Made by a program: the position numbers and the translations under genes. Below, one piece after another: positions 18,214 to 26,582 of a stretch of DNA of 64,000 bases. A model generated the notes under the pieces. It searched no databases and was not told where the DNA came from. It worked only from the letters and a program-made list of their open reading frames with translations. How positions within the stretch are numbered: position 1 is the stretch's first letter; each line of letters begins with the position of its first letter. The DNA is from Endozoicomonas gorgoniicola (lineage in GTDB: Bacteria; Pseudomonadota; Gammaproteobacteria; Pseudomonadales; Endozoicomonadaceae). The stretch is taken from NCBI RefSeq assembly GCF_025562715.2, contig NZ_JAPFCC010000001.1:1568501-1632500 (forward strand), written 5' to 3'.

Positions 18214-19110
18214 ATGGTATCTGAAATTTTCAACCCGGAATTGTGGGATGAAGTCGAAGGATTTGAGTTTGAGGATATTACCTATCACCGGGCCAGGCAT
18301 CAGGGGACGGTTCGCATCGCTTTTAATCGTCCTGAGTGCCGCAATGCCTTTCGTCCTAAAACCGTTGATGAGCTGTACCGGGCATTAGAACATGCACGAC
18401 TGTCCAGCGATGTGGGTGTCGTGATCCTTACCGGCAACGGACCTTCAGCAAAAGATGGCGGCTGGGCTTTCTGTTCCGGTGGTGATCAGCGTATTCGTGG
18501 GCGTGATGGCTACAAATATGAGGGCATGCCCGCTGATGAAATTGATCCGGCCAGACTGGGGCGTCTGCACATTCTTGAAGTTCAGCGATTGATACGCTTT
18601 ATGCCCAAAGTGGTGATGGCGGTTGTGCCTGGCTGGGCGGCAGGTGGAGGTCATAGTCTGCATGTGGTGTGCGATCTGACGATTGCTTCGAAGGAGCATG
18701 CCGTGTTTAAGCAGACTGACCTGGATGTTGCCAGCTTTGATTCCGGCTATGGCTCTGCTTATCTGGCGAAAATGGTCGGGCAGAAAAAAGCCCGTGAAAT
18801 TTTCTTTCTGGGGCTGGATTACTCGGCACAGGATGCAGCGGATATGGGTATGGTCAACAAAGTGGTTCCTCATGCCGAGCTGGAAAATGTGGCACTGGAA
18901 TGGGCAAAAATCATTGGTGAAAAATCACCAACGGCTTTGCGTATGATGAAATACGGACTGAACCTGACAGACGATGGCATGGTAGGGCAGCAGTTATTTG
19001 CCGGTGAGGCAACGCGACTGGCTTATGGCACAGAAGAAGCTCAGGAGGGGCGTGATTCTTTCCTTGAAAAACGGCCTAAGGATTTTTCACGTTTTCCGTA
19101 TCACTATTGA
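18214..19110 (+). CDS. menB: 1,4-dihydroxy-2-naphthoyl-CoA synthase
   Basis: A 298-residue crotonase-fold enzyme that closes the second ring in menaquinone synthesis from o-succinylbenzoyl-CoA. Family marks: RIAFNRPECRNAFRPKTVDEL, the oxyanion segment AFCSGGDQRIRGRDGY, GWAAGGGHSLHVVCDLTIAS, DLDVASFDSGYGSAYLA and the C-terminal FSRFPYHY that reaches a neighbouring subunit. I use the ATG at 18214, preceded by GGAAA; a TTG at 18199 and an ATG at 18202 are in frame but lack a ribosome site. No other men gene is in the window, which is unusual for menB. Confidence 0.93.
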   Translation: MVSEIFNPELWDEVEGFEFEDITYHRARHQGTVRIAFNRPECRNAFRPKTVDELYRALEHARLSSDVGVVILTGNGPSAKDGGWAFCSGGDQRIRGRDGYKYEGMPADEIDPARLGRLHILEVQRLIRFMPKVVMAVVPGWAAGGGHSLHVVCDLTIASKEHAVFKQTDLDVASFDSGYGSAYLAKMVGQKKAREIFFLGLDYSAQDAADMGMVNKVVPHAELENVALEWAKIIGEKSPTALRMMKYGLNLTDDGMVGQQLFAGEATRLAYGTEEAQEGRDSFLEKRPKDFSRFPYHY

Positions 19111-19218
19111 TTTGTTCAACGATTGATGCGCTCAATGGCTGGTCCATTGTTTCAGGCCAGTTATTGCTTCAGGCCAGTCATTGAGCAGAGAAAACCGGCT
19201 TTCTGAAATAATGCCTGA

Positions 19219-19512
19219 TCAAATGCCAGGTTCGGTGCCTATGAAGTCATTAAGCATTTTGAGGGCAGGCTGCGGCTTATCCATTGGTAGCAAATGTCCG
19301 GCACCGTAAACCACAACTTCTGCAAACCGGGCTTTGCTGAGCGACAAGCCCCTGGGGTAGGTTCGGAATCCTCCCTGGCGAACTGAGTCAATCATCAGAT
19401 AGTGGGCATTGCGATTCCAGCTGGCTTGACGAGCCTTTACTTCCAGCCCTCCAGTGTCGCTACTCTCCAGTGTCTGCCTGCCACGGGTTAAAGGGTGGGA
19501 GGTTGGTGACAT
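19219..19512 (-). pseudogene. C-terminal remnant of an S10 serine carboxypeptidase-like gene
   Basis: About 97 codons ending in GFRTYPRGLSLSKARFAEVVVYGAGHLLPMDKPQPALKMLNDFI. The AGHxxPxDxPxxAL block is the catalytic-histidine end of peptidase family S10. The nucleophile serine (GESYxG) and the Asp region are absent; the upstream part to 19512 has no similarity I can see. It is a decayed fragment, unlikely to be functional. Confidence 0.55.
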
Positions 19513-19635
19513 AGAAGTAACTCAGGAAGGTCGTTGAAGGCAGTCTGAGGAGTTTCACGGAGAGCTGACCTTGAAAGCTTTCAGTAATCGGCTAGTTTGA
19601 TTTGAGCTTTTAAATCAAAGTGAGATGAAAAACAA

Positions 19636-20457
19636 ATGCCCCATTCTTTGATTACCTGTTTAATGCTGGTGGTTGCAATGTTGTCCATTGGAAAAGTTGA
19701 AGCCATCGACAAAATAGCGCGCTGGGATGAATATTGGTTTTTATCGCTAAACGGTGGTGAATTCAAAGTACTTTTATCTGTTGACTTTAAAAAAAATAAA
19801 AGCACAAAAGTTATTCAAATATGGCGATTCAGGTGGTCAACCCTTCCTGGTCACGAGCTTGAGTATTATGACGTGTTGGATAATCAAAATCGTGAAAGGT
19901 TAAATCAGCTTGTTTCCAGAGTTTCAGGGAGTTTGTCAACGAAAACCGAAAGTCATTCTGTTTTATTGGAACAACCTGACCCTATAACCTTAAGGCTTCC
20001 TGTGGATGAAGCTGGTTCTGATAGCAGGGAAGTCACCATGATCACTCCCGGAAACTATAAGACAGATCGGTCGGAAGCTACATGCTTAAGTTCAGTTGGA
20101 AATATCGAAAAATTAAATAAGATACAGATAGAGGACGAAGGAGGAGTTAAGATAACCCTGTATCTGGGGGTTGGTGGCAATGTTGATGGAAAGTTGGTTC
20201 GGCTCCGCTTTAAGGAGTTTGATCTCTACTCAACCTACCCATCAAAGAAACAATTTCTTGATGACAATGACCATGATGATTCCCCCGGGGCATCTGGTAC
20301 CACTGTTTGTTTCTTTCATGCTGCACCTTATCCGACATATCCGGTGTTCCTCCAGAAGGGCAGTGATTTCAAAGCGAAATCAGTAAAGCAGAGTAGCTCG
20401 CCATCTTACATGCATGTGTTGAATCTGATTTTAGGCTTTAGTTTCATGCGGAAATAA
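19636..20457 (+). CDS. Secreted protein of unknown function
   Basis: A 273-residue protein with a probable signal peptide (SLITCLMLVVAMLSIGKVEA, cleavage near residue 23). The rest is rich in beta-forming residues, with the two Cys residues far apart (LSSVG region and CFFHAAPYP). Near the C-terminus a short hydrophobic stretch (LNLILGFSF) ends the protein. I do not recognise a family. It is a monocistron between a gene remnant and a repeat-flanked orphan, in a gene-poor AT-rich stretch typical of accessory DNA. Confidence 0.55.
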   Translation: MPHSLITCLMLVVAMLSIGKVEAIDKIARWDEYWFLSLNGGEFKVLLSVDFKKNKSTKVIQIWRFRWSTLPGHELEYYDVLDNQNRERLNQLVSRVSGSLSTKTESHSVLLEQPDPITLRLPVDEAGSDSREVTMITPGNYKTDRSEATCLSSVGNIEKLNKIQIEDEGGVKITLYLGVGGNVDGKLVRLRFKEFDLYSTYPSKKQFLDDNDHDDSPGASGTTVCFFHAAPYPTYPVFLQKGSDFKAKSVKQSSSPSYMHVLNLILGFSFMRK

Positions 20458-20580
20458 AGCCATCAAATCCAGCTCCGGGTAGCTGTTTTAACAGGTGGTT
20501 TCTGGTAAGGGGTCACAGGAAGCGACCAGAGTTAGTGGCTTAACGGTACGTATGAAGCTTTCGCCATGACACGGGGATGA

Positions 20581-20638
20581 GGCATCGTAAATACTCCGGT
20601 TAAAGCCATTCGTCAGGTTATGCGACGGCACGGAATTA
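20581..20638. repeat. Direct repeat, downstream copy, with fossil start site
   Basis: 58 bases almost identical (4 differences) to 21351-21408. On the minus strand it keeps the GGAG ribosome site and an ATGCC start of the orphan family, but the reading frame behind it runs only 17 codons before a stop. It looks like the 5' end of a lost tandem copy. Confidence 0.7.
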
Positions 20639-21355
20639 AACCACCTCCCACTGACTTTCTCCGTAAAAACTTTCTCCATTAAAACTTGCCGCAACAGCCA
20701 TGGCCCCCTCCATTCCCCCGGTATAATTCGGGTTAACATAAAGTTTAAGTTGTTCTGAGTGTTGCGAGAGGTTCGGAGAAGGAAGTTCTTTAATGACTCC
20801 TACGATTTTTGATGCAGAAACAGGGTACGTAATGACCACATCAAAAATCTTTTTGGTAATGGGGAATCCATCGAACGCTCGACTGTTAAGGTTCTTGTAT
20901 TCTGGCGACCATGATGGTGTCTTATGAACAATGCCTCCTAGCTCCCTGATATCTATTAAAAACGTGTGGTTCCTCCAAGAGGGGTAGAGGTAGCGAGCTT
21001 GATAATAGCATATATAAGTGTAAAAATTTGGCGTATTTAACAGATTTAAGGGAGTAGATACATCCGTTAACACATGGCCAGACTTTGCGTAAGACTGGTA
21101 CCTGCGAACAATATATACTCCGGTCTCAAGATTGCACTTTATTGGAAAAATACCATTTTCGAACATAAAAGTAATATCATCTGCATCCACACACCTGTAG
21201 ACATAACCGAAAAATCGAGGTTCAACTCTCCGGAAACTGGGTGCACAACGCGAGCCCGGTATTCTGGTTGTATCCTGAAAAAACAGGCTTTTGGTCAAAA
21301 GCAGCATGTTGCTTTCTTCATAAATATCTTCTGTTTTTACCGGGGGAAAAGGCAT
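20636..21355 (-). CDS. Orphan protein, possible ADP-ribosyltransferase-like effector (copy 1)
   Basis: A 239-residue protein, paralogous to 59172-59933 (shared NMLLLTKSLFFQDTT, RxFGYVY, TYICYYQAR, LIDIRxLGGI, KIFDVxITYP, IVGVIK, LKLYVNPxYxGGMEGAxAVAASFNGES). The order VYR (Arg54) with D..I...NG, then VSTP (Ser100, Thr101), then DVxITYPVSASKIVGV resembles the R, STS and E regions of cholera/pertussis-type ADP-ribosyltransferases. The expected catalytic Glu is an Asp (172), so activity is doubtful. The start at 21355 is chosen from the paralogue alignment and a GGAG eight bases upstream; an in-frame ATG at 21379 is less likely. No signal peptide. Confidence 0.5.
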   Translation of the reverse strand: MPFPPVKTEDIYEESNMLLLTKSLFFQDTTRIPGSRCAPSFRRVEPRFFGYVYRCVDADDITFMFENGIFPIKCNLETGVYIVRRYQSYAKSGHVLTDVSTPLNLLNTPNFYTYICYYQARYLYPSWRNHTFLIDIRELGGIVHKTPSWSPEYKNLNSRAFDGFPITKKIFDVVITYPVSASKIVGVIKELPSPNLSQHSEQLKLYVNPNYTGGMEGAMAVAASFNGESFYGESQWEVV

Positions 21356-21408
21356 CGTAACTACTCCGGTTAAAGCCATTCGTCAGGTTATACGACAGCA
21401 CTGAATTA
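21351..21408. repeat. Direct repeat, upstream copy
   Basis: Pairs with 20581-20638 and encloses the orphan gene. It contains the gene's own ribosome site and start codon. A related but shortened version occurs at 59929-59964 in front of the paralogue. Confidence 0.7.
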
Positions 21409-21577
21409 ATTACGCCCCCAAGGATAGTACATCGTTGCATAGCTGAAACAGGTATAGTCCCTATTGGGTATTTTGGTAGTTTGGGTTCTTGTGAAGAGAT
21501 TCGGTGGAGCAGGGTGCAGCTGTTGCGCCCTGCTCAATGCCACTTGGCGCAGGAAAATACTTAACCGTTATGAAGGT

Positions 21578-22993
21578 TTATGCGATTTTGGAAGAGTGCT
21601 CTTTCGCGTAAATCGCCAGCCCGCCCTGGGAAGTTTCACGATACTTAGCCTGCAAGTCCAGACCTGTGCGATACATGGTTTCTACACAGCTATCCAGAGA
21701 TACCGCATGGTTGCCGTCACCGCGCATGGCCAGGCGAGAAGCCGTGATGGCTTTAATGGCCGCCATACCGTTCCGCTCAATGCATGGAATCTGAACCAGC
21801 CCGGCAATAGGGTCACAGGTCATGCCAAGGTGATGTTCCATGCCAATTTCTGCGGCGTTTTCAACCTGGTCAATTGTGCCACCCTGAACCGCAACCAGCG
21901 CAGCGGCTGCCATGGAGCAGGCTGAACCTACCTCTGCCTGGCAACCGGCTTCGGCACCGGAAATGGTGGCATTCATTTTGATAATGGCACCGATAGCGGC
22001 AGCCGTTGCCAGAAATTCCCGGATACCTTTCTGATTGCCACGGGAGATAAAACGGGAGTAATAGGCAATAGTGGCAGGAATAACGCCAGCTGCGCCATTG
22101 GTTGGTGCGGTTACCACACGACCACCGCAGGCATTTTCTTCGTTGACCGACATGGCAAACAGAGTCACCCAGTCCATAATGGCAAAGTGGTCACTCAGCA
22201 TGGCTTCCGGGTTAGCCGTCAGGGTTTTGTGTAAATCAAACGCACGACGTTTAATACCAGACATTGGCAGTCGACCTTCCATACGCAGACCACGGTCGAT
22301 GCAGTTGCGCATAACATCCCATATAGCATCAATTTTTTCGTTAACGCTATTGATGTCACCGTTGTGGCGGGCTTTTTCGTTTTCGATCACCAGCTCGGCA
22401 ATGCTCATATCGTTGGCTTTGCACAGTTTGATGAGTTCAGATGCGTTACGGAACGGGTAAGGAACGCTGGCTTCCTGTGCTTCAGACTGGTCATCACTGT
22501 CAGAGGCTGCAGCCTTGTTGAGACTATCCGCGCAGACAATGAAACCACCGCCGATGGACAGATAGGTTTTGTAGTAAACGACAATGCCATGTTCATCCGC
22601 AGCAAAGATACGCATGGCGTTAGGATGTTCAGGCAGCGTTTCTCCATTGTGGAAAATCAGCTGGGTGTCGTAATCAAAATCAATTTCGTGTTCGCCCGCC
22701 AGTTTGATCTTTTTGCTGCTTTTGATGGTTTCGAAGGCCTGATCCGCTTCATCCGGATCAACGGCGTCTGGCTGGTAGCCCGCCAGACCCAACAGGGACG
22801 CTTTATCGGTGCTGTGTCCAACCCCTGTTAATGCCAGAGAGCCGTAAAGGCCGACGCTTACGGATGCAATGCTGCCCAGAATGCCTTTTTCCTTCAGTTC
22901 ATTCAGGAATCGATGTCCGGCCCACATTGGACCTACGGTGTGAGAGCTCGATGGGCCGATTCCGATTTTGAAAATGTCAAAAATACTAAGCAT
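21578..22993 (-). CDS. sdaA: L-serine ammonia-lyase, iron-sulfur type
   Basis: A 471-residue single-chain L-serine dehydratase producing pyruvate and ammonia. The N-terminal beta domain begins FDIFKIGIGPSSSHTVGPM. The alpha domain carries the cysteines that ligate the 4Fe-4S cluster (Cys in NEENACGGRVVTAPTNGAAG, GAEAGCQAEVGSACSMAAAA and MTCDPIAGLVQIPCIERN). Length matches E. coli SdaA/SdaB (455) plus a variable insert near 155-175 rich in Ser, Asp and Ala. It lies downstream of the serine permease gene sdaC, separated by a terminator hairpin that may attenuate read-through. Confidence 0.96.
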   Translation of the reverse strand: MLSIFDIFKIGIGPSSSHTVGPMWAGHRFLNELKEKGILGSIASVSVGLYGSLALTGVGHSTDKASLLGLAGYQPDAVDPDEADQAFETIKSSKKIKLAGEHEIDFDYDTQLIFHNGETLPEHPNAMRIFAADEHGIVVYYKTYLSIGGGFIVCADSLNKAAASDSDDQSEAQEASVPYPFRNASELIKLCKANDMSIAELVIENEKARHNGDINSVNEKIDAIWDVMRNCIDRGLRMEGRLPMSGIKRRAFDLHKTLTANPEAMLSDHFAIMDWVTLFAMSVNEENACGGRVVTAPTNGAAGVIPATIAYYSRFISRGNQKGIREFLATAAAIGAIIKMNATISGAEAGCQAEVGSACSMAAAALVAVQGGTIDQVENAAEIGMEHHLGMTCDPIAGLVQIPCIERNGMAAIKAITASRLAMRGDGNHAVSLDSCVETMYRTGLDLQAKYRETSQGGLAIYAKEHSSKIA

Positions 22994-23074
22994 GCCGTCT
23001 CTGTTGTGATGTTGGGGTTGTATGGAAATGTAAGGATTTCTTGCGAAAGATTCTACCAGCGAATGTCAGTTAGA

Positions 23075-23104
23075 AAAATCACGGGGGAAGGTGGTCTTCC
23101 CCCG
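23075..23104 (-). terminator. Terminator/attenuator between sdaC and sdaA
   Basis: Perfect 9-bp stem CGGGGGAAG / CTTCCCCCG with a 5-nt loop, followed on the minus strand by TGATTTTTCTA. It is a canonical terminator located between the two serine genes, so sdaA has its own promoter or depends on read-through. Confidence 0.85.
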
Positions 23105-23162
23105 GCTTTCCGTAGCATTGAACGCTGTTTATAAGTGGCAGTGCTGCCGGAGTTTTATTGTC

Positions 23163-24437
23163 TTACAGGATGAAGTTGGCGGTAATGAAGCCAAGGATTG
23201 CAATGATCCCCATGCACAGAGTAAACAGGTTGATTTTGGCATCGTATTTACGCATCGCTGGTACTTTTTTCATGGCGTATACCGGCAGGATGAACAGGAT
23301 CATCGCCAGGATAGGTGCTACCAGTGCTTCGATCATGCCCATCACGGACACGTTCATGTAAGCCACTGCCCAGACAGACAGGATGATGAAGGCGATGATG
23401 CCCATGTCAACTTTTTTCATGTTGACCGCTTTGCCTTCGCGCTTGGCCTTGTTCACGATCATGCCCTGCAAGCCTTCGCGGGTACCCATGTAGTGACCAA
23501 AGAAGGAAGAGGAGATAGCAACAATGGCAACGATCTGAGCCATCCAGGCGAACAGCATGTTATCAGTACGTTGTGCGAATACAGACATGATCGGCAGGTT
23601 AGCTGCTTTAGCTTCAAGCAGTTCTGCCGGAGACAGGGTCAGTACACAGCTGTAGACAAAGAACATGGTGAAGCCAACCAGCATCATGGTGGTGTGCTTC
23701 AGTGTACGGCTGGCGTGAGCTTCGGCGTCGTTACCCAGTTCTTTACGGTACGCCGATGCAAAAGAGGACACCGCAGGCGAGTGGTTGAACGCGAATACCA
23801 GTACCGGAATGGTCAGGAATACAGTGGTCATAAAGCCGCTGAAGGTCACTGGTGCATCAAACTGGGACATGTTCCACTGTGGAATCAGGTAAACAGAAGT
23901 GCCAAACAGAACCAGGATCAGTGGGTAAACCAGAGCATTGGTCACTTTCAGAACAAATTTCTGACCGGTCACCATAATGCCTACCAGGGCGGCTACCAGC
24001 ACAAAGCTCAGGATGGCACGGTTTGGCTCAGCCATGCCCAGCTGGTTAACCATCAGGGAGGAAACCGTGTTGGTAATACCAATGCCGTAGATCAGCAGAA
24101 TAGGGTAGATGGACGCGAAGTAACCCAGGGTAATCAGGGAGCCGGCTTTAGGGCCAAAGTGTTCGGTAACCGTCTGGGTAATGTCGGCATCAGGTTTTTT
24201 TGAGGAGAGGCACAGACGGGTCAGACCACGGTGAGCCAGAAAGGTCATTGGGGCAATAATCAGGGTCATCAGGATCAATGGCCAGATACCACCCAGACCG
24301 GCATTGATCGGCAGGAACAATACACCGGCACCAATTGCGGTGCCGAACAGTGCCAGCATCCACTCTGTATCACGTTTGCTGGCGGCTTTATCCCCGGTAC
24401 CAGCCATAGGCTGGGTCATTACTTCTGCGTGTGCCAT
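23163..24437 (-). CDS. sdaC: Serine (threonine) proton symporter, HAAAP family
   Basis: A 424-residue inner-membrane permease with about eleven helices. TEWMLALFGTAIGAGVLFLPINAGLGG is the first helix pattern of the SdaC/TdcC hydroxy-amino-acid permeases; FNHSPAVSSFASAYRKE and SSFFGHYMGTREGLQG are family signatures. GGAGGAGATAAGAG precedes the ATG, a strong ribosome site. With sdaA it makes a serine uptake and deamination pair that feeds pyruvate, consistent with the gluconeogenic ppsA/ppsR pair elsewhere in the window. Confidence 0.94.
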   Translation of the reverse strand: MAHAEVMTQPMAGTGDKAASKRDTEWMLALFGTAIGAGVLFLPINAGLGGIWPLILMTLIIAPMTFLAHRGLTRLCLSSKKPDADITQTVTEHFGPKAGSLITLGYFASIYPILLIYGIGITNTVSSLMVNQLGMAEPNRAILSFVLVAALVGIMVTGQKFVLKVTNALVYPLILVLFGTSVYLIPQWNMSQFDAPVTFSGFMTTVFLTIPVLVFAFNHSPAVSSFASAYRKELGNDAEAHASRTLKHTTMMLVGFTMFFVYSCVLTLSPAELLEAKAANLPIMSVFAQRTDNMLFAWMAQIVAIVAISSSFFGHYMGTREGLQGMIVNKAKREGKAVNMKKVDMGIIAFIILSVWAVAYMNVSVMGMIEALVAPILAMILFILPVYAMKKVPAMRKYDAKINLFTLCMGIIAILGFITANFIL

Positions 24438-24728
24438 GTGCTCTTATCTCCTCCGCATAAACAGGAATCAGGAGCGGTTAATAGGTAAATTAATTGCTGC
24501 GAACTGTACAGAATTCGTTAGTTGAATGTATTGATGGAGATTAGGGTGATTCGTCTTTGATCTGTGTTATGATCTGCAGCAGTTTAAATCTGTTCTTTTT
24601 TTTGCGGAACTTACCTAGTCTGCTGGTTTTTTGTTTCGAGCTCCTGCCTGTTTCTTTCGTGTCGTGGCGTGGTGTTTGCGCTATTGAATGTCTTGATTCA
24701 AATATTCCAAATTGGCATTCAAAAAAAT

Positions 24729-25206
24729 TCATCCTTTTTTTGTCAGCTGAACTATAAAAGTTTTGTAAAGATTGAAAGGTGGCGGGCAGTTTTTTAGCCC
24801 GAATGTTTCATAAGCGATCAATAAGCTCCGGAAAAACCATTCCATTCTGCCTTCACCCGAAGAAGATAAGACAATACCATCATGCTCTAAAGGCCCTACT
24901 GCAAACCCTGAAGTAAAGTTCTCCATAAAGAAATTTGGCCTGATGATCGTGTAATTAAAGCCTTCATCAATCAGTTTTAGCTCTAGCTTTCTTAGTGGGG
25001 CTTGTAGCACAGCAGGCTTCTACCGATTTCAGAGCAGAGTCATGACTTGCTTCATTATCGCAATCAAACTCGACATAAGTTACTCCATCGAGTTGATTTA
25101 CTTTTGATGGAGCTCTGACAGCACCCGTTACGTTATGTTTTTCTGACAACTGTTTTGAGATCTCAGTACCAAGACTTCCACTGGCAGCGGTTACTAGAAT
25201 ATTCAT
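24729..25206 (-). pseudogene. NmrA-type NAD(P)-binding oxidoreductase, degraded
   Basis: The 5' part (ATG at 25206) reads MNILVTAASGSLGTEISKQL, a Rossmann NAD(P) motif of the NmrA/SDR-a5 group, and continues to DSALKSVEACC. The reading then jumps frame near 25010 to APLRKLELKLIDEGFNYTIIRPNFFMENF, the central motif of the same family, with roughly 50 residues missing between the two. After GEGRMEW the frame is lost again. At least two deletions or frameshifts make this a pseudogene. It lies 19 bp after the SnoaL-like gene and was probably its operon partner. Confidence 0.8.
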
Positions 25207-25225
25207 TGACAAACTCTCTTTCAAG

Positions 25226-25702
25226 TTATTTACCTAACGCACCCACTTGACCTAAATAAGATATCCAGTCTTCTAAATGGTAGGTTTCAGTGACCATGCC
25301 TTGCTTATTGAACTTATGAACATCAATGGCTTTAATCGAAAATGTCTTATTTGTTGCGGGTACACCGAGTAACGGTCCAGTATGTTTTGCTGTCATAGTA
25401 GAACGAACGACTATCGTATTACCTTCTTCGACCATTTCTTCTATCTTCCAGTCAACATCAGAGATAGCTCCATGTACCAAAGGTATAAACTTTTTGAATC
25501 CATCTCTCCCTTGATCCTGACCCGGATTAGGATCATGTGTAACCCAATCCTTAACAATGATATTGTCTAATTTTTCTACTTGCCCTTTACCAAAAGCATC
25601 ATAAAAATTAAGCAGACGTTCTTTACGCATTTCATCAGCCAAAGCTGACATCGAAGTCAATACTGTTGTAACTAATAAACCTGCAGTTAATAATTTTTTC
25701 AC
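25226..25702 (-). CDS. SnoaL-like / NTF2-fold secreted protein
   Basis: A 158-residue protein with a signal peptide (VKKLLTAGLLVTTVLTSMSALA, cleavage before DE). The mature part has the SnoaL-like ester-cyclase pattern: LLNFYDAFGKG, WVTHDPNPGQDQGRDGFKKFI, MTAKHTGPLLGVPATNKTFSIKAIDVHKF, and ETYHLEDW. I choose the GTG at 25702, preceded by AGG at six bases; a longer frame with ATG at 25747 adds a non-signal-like leader. It is divergent from the interrupted LysR gene, which probably regulated it. The substrate is unknown. Confidence 0.7.
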   Translation of the reverse strand: MKKLLTAGLLVTTVLTSMSALADEMRKERLLNFYDAFGKGQVEKLDNIIVKDWVTHDPNPGQDQGRDGFKKFIPLVHGAISDVDWKIEEMVEEGNTIVVRSTMTAKHTGPLLGVPATNKTFSIKAIDVHKFNKQGMVTETYHLEDWISYLGQVGALGK

Positions 25703-26097
25703 TTTGTTACCTATTTGTGTGTGCCAGTCAAATTGTGTATTAATCATACCGTTCGTATAATATCTTGACTATTACCCTTGGTCTTATGTCATTATTAAGC
25801 TGTACTTAACAATGATGCGTCTATACCCGTGATCATTGAAGGTGCTTGATTTTTAACAAAAACAGGATCATTCCACGAAACCATGGAAGTAGCGTTATCC
25901 CCTAAGAAAAAAGAAGAAGTCGAACAGATGCATGATTCCACCCATGATGGTCGAGTCTTCTCATCCAGGGTAACGCTTATCTCCGCCATCAAAGAATTTC
26001 CCGGAGTGACATGGCCAGAAGTTGCAGGCTCGCTGGCATCCAGAGTTACGGATAACTTTCAGTTACTGAAACCTGCATCTTCAAGTTGTACGTGTAT
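25703..26097. other. Intergenic region between divergent SnoaL-like and LysR genes
   Basis: 395 bp holding both promoters. Short open frames on both strands (25795-25992 minus, 25883-26101 plus) have no recognisable similarity or ribosome site, and the plus frame runs into the LysR start. I call no gene here; it could contain remnants. Confidence 0.4.
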
Positions 26098-26571
26098 ATG
26101 AAAACATTCTCATTAAATCGACTCAAACAAATTGCGGTGTTTTGTCAAGTAATTGATAACGGCACAATGCGAGCTGCTGCCGAGCATTTAAACATGACTC
26201 CCTCGGCTATCAGTCAGCAATTAAACTTATTGGAAAAGGAGTTAGGCATTACACTTATCTATCGCTCAACCAGACGACTTAGCCTATCTGAAGCGGGTGA
26301 GCGATATTATCGCCATGGAAAAGAAATGCTTACAGCAGCAGAAGATGCAAATGATGCCATTAGTGAGATAAAAAGCTCACTTGATGGAGAGTTAAGAATA
26401 TCAGCTCCTGTTGGATTAGCCTCTTTACCTTTAGCTCAGGCTCTTAAAGGGTTACTAATAAAAAACCCGGGACTTAAGTTAACTATTTTGGCAAATGACC
26501 ATGAAATAAATCTGGTTAGTGAACAAATTGATATTGCTATTCGTATCGGTAAACCATCAGAATCAAGCTTC

Positions 26572-26582
26572 GTTTTTTATCC
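26572..26582. repeat. Target-site duplication, left copy
   Basis: GTTTTTTATCC immediately before the left end of the insertion sequence; an identical copy lies at 28210-28220. Confidence 0.9.

Noticed and set aside
20488..20739. 83-codon minus-strand frame downstream of the ART-like gene
   Set aside because: It overlaps the end of the ART-like gene in another frame and crosses the direct repeat; no independent support.
23091..24203. 370-codon plus-strand frame rich in His and Gln opposite sdaC
   Set aside because: Its composition is that of an antisense shadow of a membrane protein gene; sdaC is certain.
25795..26101. Two short opposing frames between the SnoaL-like and LysR genes
   Set aside because: No ribosome site, no recognisable family, and they occupy the expected divergent promoter region.
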